In this document: positions 42,832 to 44,732 of the stretch, piece after piece
Position numbering within the stretch: the stretch's first letter is position 1
How the letters are laid out: each line of letters opens with the position of its first letter
From: JAAYCI01 sp964370445
GTDB lineage: Bacteria; Bacillota; Clostridia; Oscillospirales; Ruminococcaceae
DNA length: 44,732 nucleotides
Reading direction: 5' to 3'
Assembly (NCBI GenBank): GCA_964370445.1
Contig: CAYJJK010000007.1
Span: 1 to 44,732, forward strand
Translations under genes and position numbers: made by a program
Notes under the pieces: generated by a model
The model's database searches: none
What the model was told of the DNA's origin: nothing
What the model saw: the letters and a program-made list of their open reading frames with translations, nothing else

Positions 42832-44538
42832 TCATGTTGTATTTTCCTCATTGGGTGGTGGCAGCACGGTATTTTGATTTGAACATAAGATAAAAATAGA
42901 AATCATCTTTAGAATATATCTTGCACTGTTAATTTCCTTCTCGGTCCATACGCGTTGTGTCTTGCAATCGTCAAAACCTATAAAAAGGCGCGTGTAATCT
43001 TGTTCTTTGTCTTTGGTTTGTAACAAGAGTACCGATTGCAATTTGCCCTTATGCGCAGCCATAAATGCATTTTTGGTTTGCATATGGCCAAAATCATTGC
43101 AATAAAACACACCGGTTTTATTGAGCTCATCTACAAACTCACCAATGGTCTCTTTGGTAATATTTTGGTAATATTCCTTTTCAGGCTCAATGCCTTCATT
43201 ACACCACTCGTATTTTTCCGTATAATGTTTTCCCTCATCATAACTTTCAAAAATGTAGCATCTATCTACCTTAAGCTGCTTTCCTATATATTCTAAAAGC
43301 AGCTCAAGGGATGTGTCGTTGTTGCGCATTTCATACAAAAGTTCAAACACATTGGCCACAAAATCCGAATCAAAGTAGGCATCGGCAATTTTCCCAACAT
43401 TTTCAAGCAAGGTTAGATTGCTCATGGTGCCATCCAAAATATCTTTTGAATAGAAGGTATAGCAATCTTTTCCGCTTAGCTTAGAGCGATAAAGCGCTTT
43501 ATCTGCAGCTTGAAATAATTCCTTGTAATTGCTGCCATCGTTTGGATACAAAGCAATACCCACACTGCCAGACACTTTATAGTCTTTTGTTTCACCGGTA
43601 TAGGTGTTTTTAAAAGCCCGCGTAATGTTTTGCGCTTTTCTTGTAAGAGCTTCTATGCTATTCATATTTTTTAAGAACACTAAAAATTCGTCACCACCAA
43701 TTCGGCCAATGATATCTCCATCTCTAAAATGGTGGTGCAAGTTGTTCCCTATTTCACGCAGCACATTGTCCCCAAAGGCATGCCCCAAATTATCATTGAT
43801 GGACTTGAAGTCATCAATATCGACAAAGAATACCGCATGGGAGCTATCCTTTTTCTCCACCAATATCTTTTCAATTAATTGTTCGGTGGAAATTTTATTG
43901 TAACAATCGGTAAGAAGGTCTTTTTGGGCCAAGTTCTCCAGTGTTTTGTGCTCGCTTATATCATAGGTTTTACCCACTGCAAAAATAGGAACCCCTTTTT
44001 CGTTTCTAATTGACTGATAAACGAACCGATAGCAGCTTTGTTCACCGTTTGGTGCTTTTAAATTGATTTCAAAAGTTTTTTCAACCCCGCTCCTCATTGC
44101 TTCAACAAATTCAAAAAATAGTTCTCTTTCACTTTCGGGTATAAGCTTCTGAGTTATTTTTTCATCGGGGAAAACATGTTTCCCTCTCGGCAGTTGCATT
44201 CTTTCACATTCAGTTCCAAAAAATTGCATTTTGGAATTCAAAATGTCATAGCTGAAAAACCATTCGTTCGAAAGTTCGGTAACAATATTAAACAAAGCCT
44301 TATCCGTGATGCTGCTAAAGAAAAACCGGTCAGACAATTGCGATTCATCTTCCTTATAATCGGCCAAATGTTCGCGCATATCATGAATCATTCCCACAAA
44401 TAGCTCTTCCCCATTGTCATCTAAAAGATGCAATTTATTGATGAAAATTTCACAGGGAATTTCCTCACCTTTTTTTGTGCAATGAATCCAGTTAAACTTT
44501 GCATATCCATATTTTTTGGCTTCTTCAATATAATGCAA
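42832..44538 (-). CDS. Soluble diguanylate cyclase with PAS, GGDEF and GAF domains; 5' end uncertain
   Basis: A predicted c-di-GMP synthase of at least 568 residues with no membrane helices in the part seen. It begins inside a PAS domain (KFNWIHCTKKGEEIPCEIFINKL), then a second PAS (about 75-200, ending FAVGKTYDISEHK), a GGDEF domain with VDIDDFKSINDNLGHAFGDN and intact GRIGGDEF, and a C-terminal GAF-like domain (about 375-545, VDRCYIFES). The only candidate start in the frame is a TTG at 44538, with no good ribosome site. The same frame stays open and PAS-like upstream to a TGA at 44692-44694, without ATG, GTG or TTG. The true start is either outside the window behind a frameshift, or the gene has lost its 5' end. 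Confidence 0.82.
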   Translation of the reverse strand: MHYIEEAKKYGYAKFNWIHCTKKGEEIPCEIFINKLHLLDDNGEELFVGMIHDMREHLADYKEDESQLSDRFFFSSITDKALFNIVTELSNEWFFSYDILNSKMQFFGTECERMQLPRGKHVFPDEKITQKLIPESERELFFEFVEAMRSGVEKTFEINLKAPNGEQSCYRFVYQSIRNEKGVPIFAVGKTYDISEHKTLENLAQKDLLTDCYNKISTEQLIEKILVEKKDSSHAVFFVDIDDFKSINDNLGHAFGDNVLREIGNNLHHHFRDGDIIGRIGGDEFLVFLKNMNSIEALTRKAQNITRAFKNTYTGETKDYKVSGSVGIALYPNDGSNYKELFQAADKALYRSKLSGKDCYTFYSKDILDGTMSNLTLLENVGKIADAYFDSDFVANVFELLYEMRNNDTSLELLLEYIGKQLKVDRCYIFESYDEGKHYTEKYEWCNEGIEPEKEYYQNITKETIGEFVDELNKTGVFYCNDFGHMQTKNAFMAAHKGKLQSVLLLQTKDKEQDYTRLFIGFDDCKTQRVWTEKEINSARYILKMISIFILCSNQNTVLPPPNEENTT

Positions 44539-44732
44539 AGACTGCTCTTTAGAATTTTTTCCATCCGGTTGTTTTTCAGGCGATAATTTAAAAAATTCAC
44601 TTTGCCAGGTTTCATCACCTTCTAAACAAAATAATTCAGACGTGGCTAAGTTGCATTTTAACTCTGTGAAGCTATAATCTGATAGTGTTTGTCAAGGGGG
44701 AAATTAAAAAGTTTAACTTTACACGCTGGCCA

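Overview
The window is a contiguous piece of a low-to-mid GC Firmicutes chromosome, most likely from an anaerobic, motile member of the Clostridia. The evidence is a PolC-type replicative polymerase, a gene order pyrH-frr-uppS-cdsA-dxr-rseP-ispG-polC typical of that class, a fused SecDF, a class B-like sortase, GG(A)GG ribosome binding sites, TTGACA/TATAAT promoters, and GGDEF and chemotaxis genes. No phage, insertion sequence, integrase or CRISPR array was seen.

Left part (1-9.9 kb, all minus strand): a housekeeping run for nucleotide metabolism, ribosome recycling, isoprenoid and undecaprenyl synthesis, phospholipid synthesis, site-2 proteolysis and replication. polC runs off the left edge. 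A strong intrinsic terminator lies between frr and uppS, so the run may be two transcription units or be attenuated. From 9.9 to 13.3 kb is a small cell-envelope block: a sortase with a lipoprotein signal, overlapping an LCP (LytR-CpsA-Psr) gene, then tRNA-Ala(CGC) and a secreted Thr-rich protein that ends in SPQTG with no membrane anchor. From 13.4 to 17.3 kb lie secDF and an aspartate aminotransferase of the PF12897 type.

Middle part (17.3-31.4 kb): an ArsC/Spx-fold protein; a minus-strand operon of methyltransferase, ABC ATPase, ABC permease and DUF2200 protein; rnhA (no ordinary start codon), mnmA and an MscS channel on the plus strand; a membrane diguanylate cyclase with a possible small gene in its leader; a methyl-accepting chemotaxis protein with a long hairpin-containing leader; a Gfo/Idh/MocA oxidoreductase; and a family 4 glycosyltransferase.

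Right part (31.5-40.1 kb, minus strand): a self-contained polyol PTS cluster reading mtlA (EIICB), HPr, mtlR, EIIA, a 1-phosphofructokinase-type kinase, a SorE-like medium-chain dehydrogenase and enzyme I. It lacks a classical MtlD in the cluster. The combination suggests that mannitol-1-phosphate is oxidised next to the phosphate to fructose-1-phosphate and then phosphorylated to fructose-1,6-bisphosphate. The HPr carries Lys where the regulatory Ser46 should be. This is the most interesting system in the window. The end (40.3-44.7 kb) holds a YjdF-like membrane protein, an L-cysteine desulfidase homologue and a PAS-GGDEF-GAF protein whose 5' end looks incomplete.
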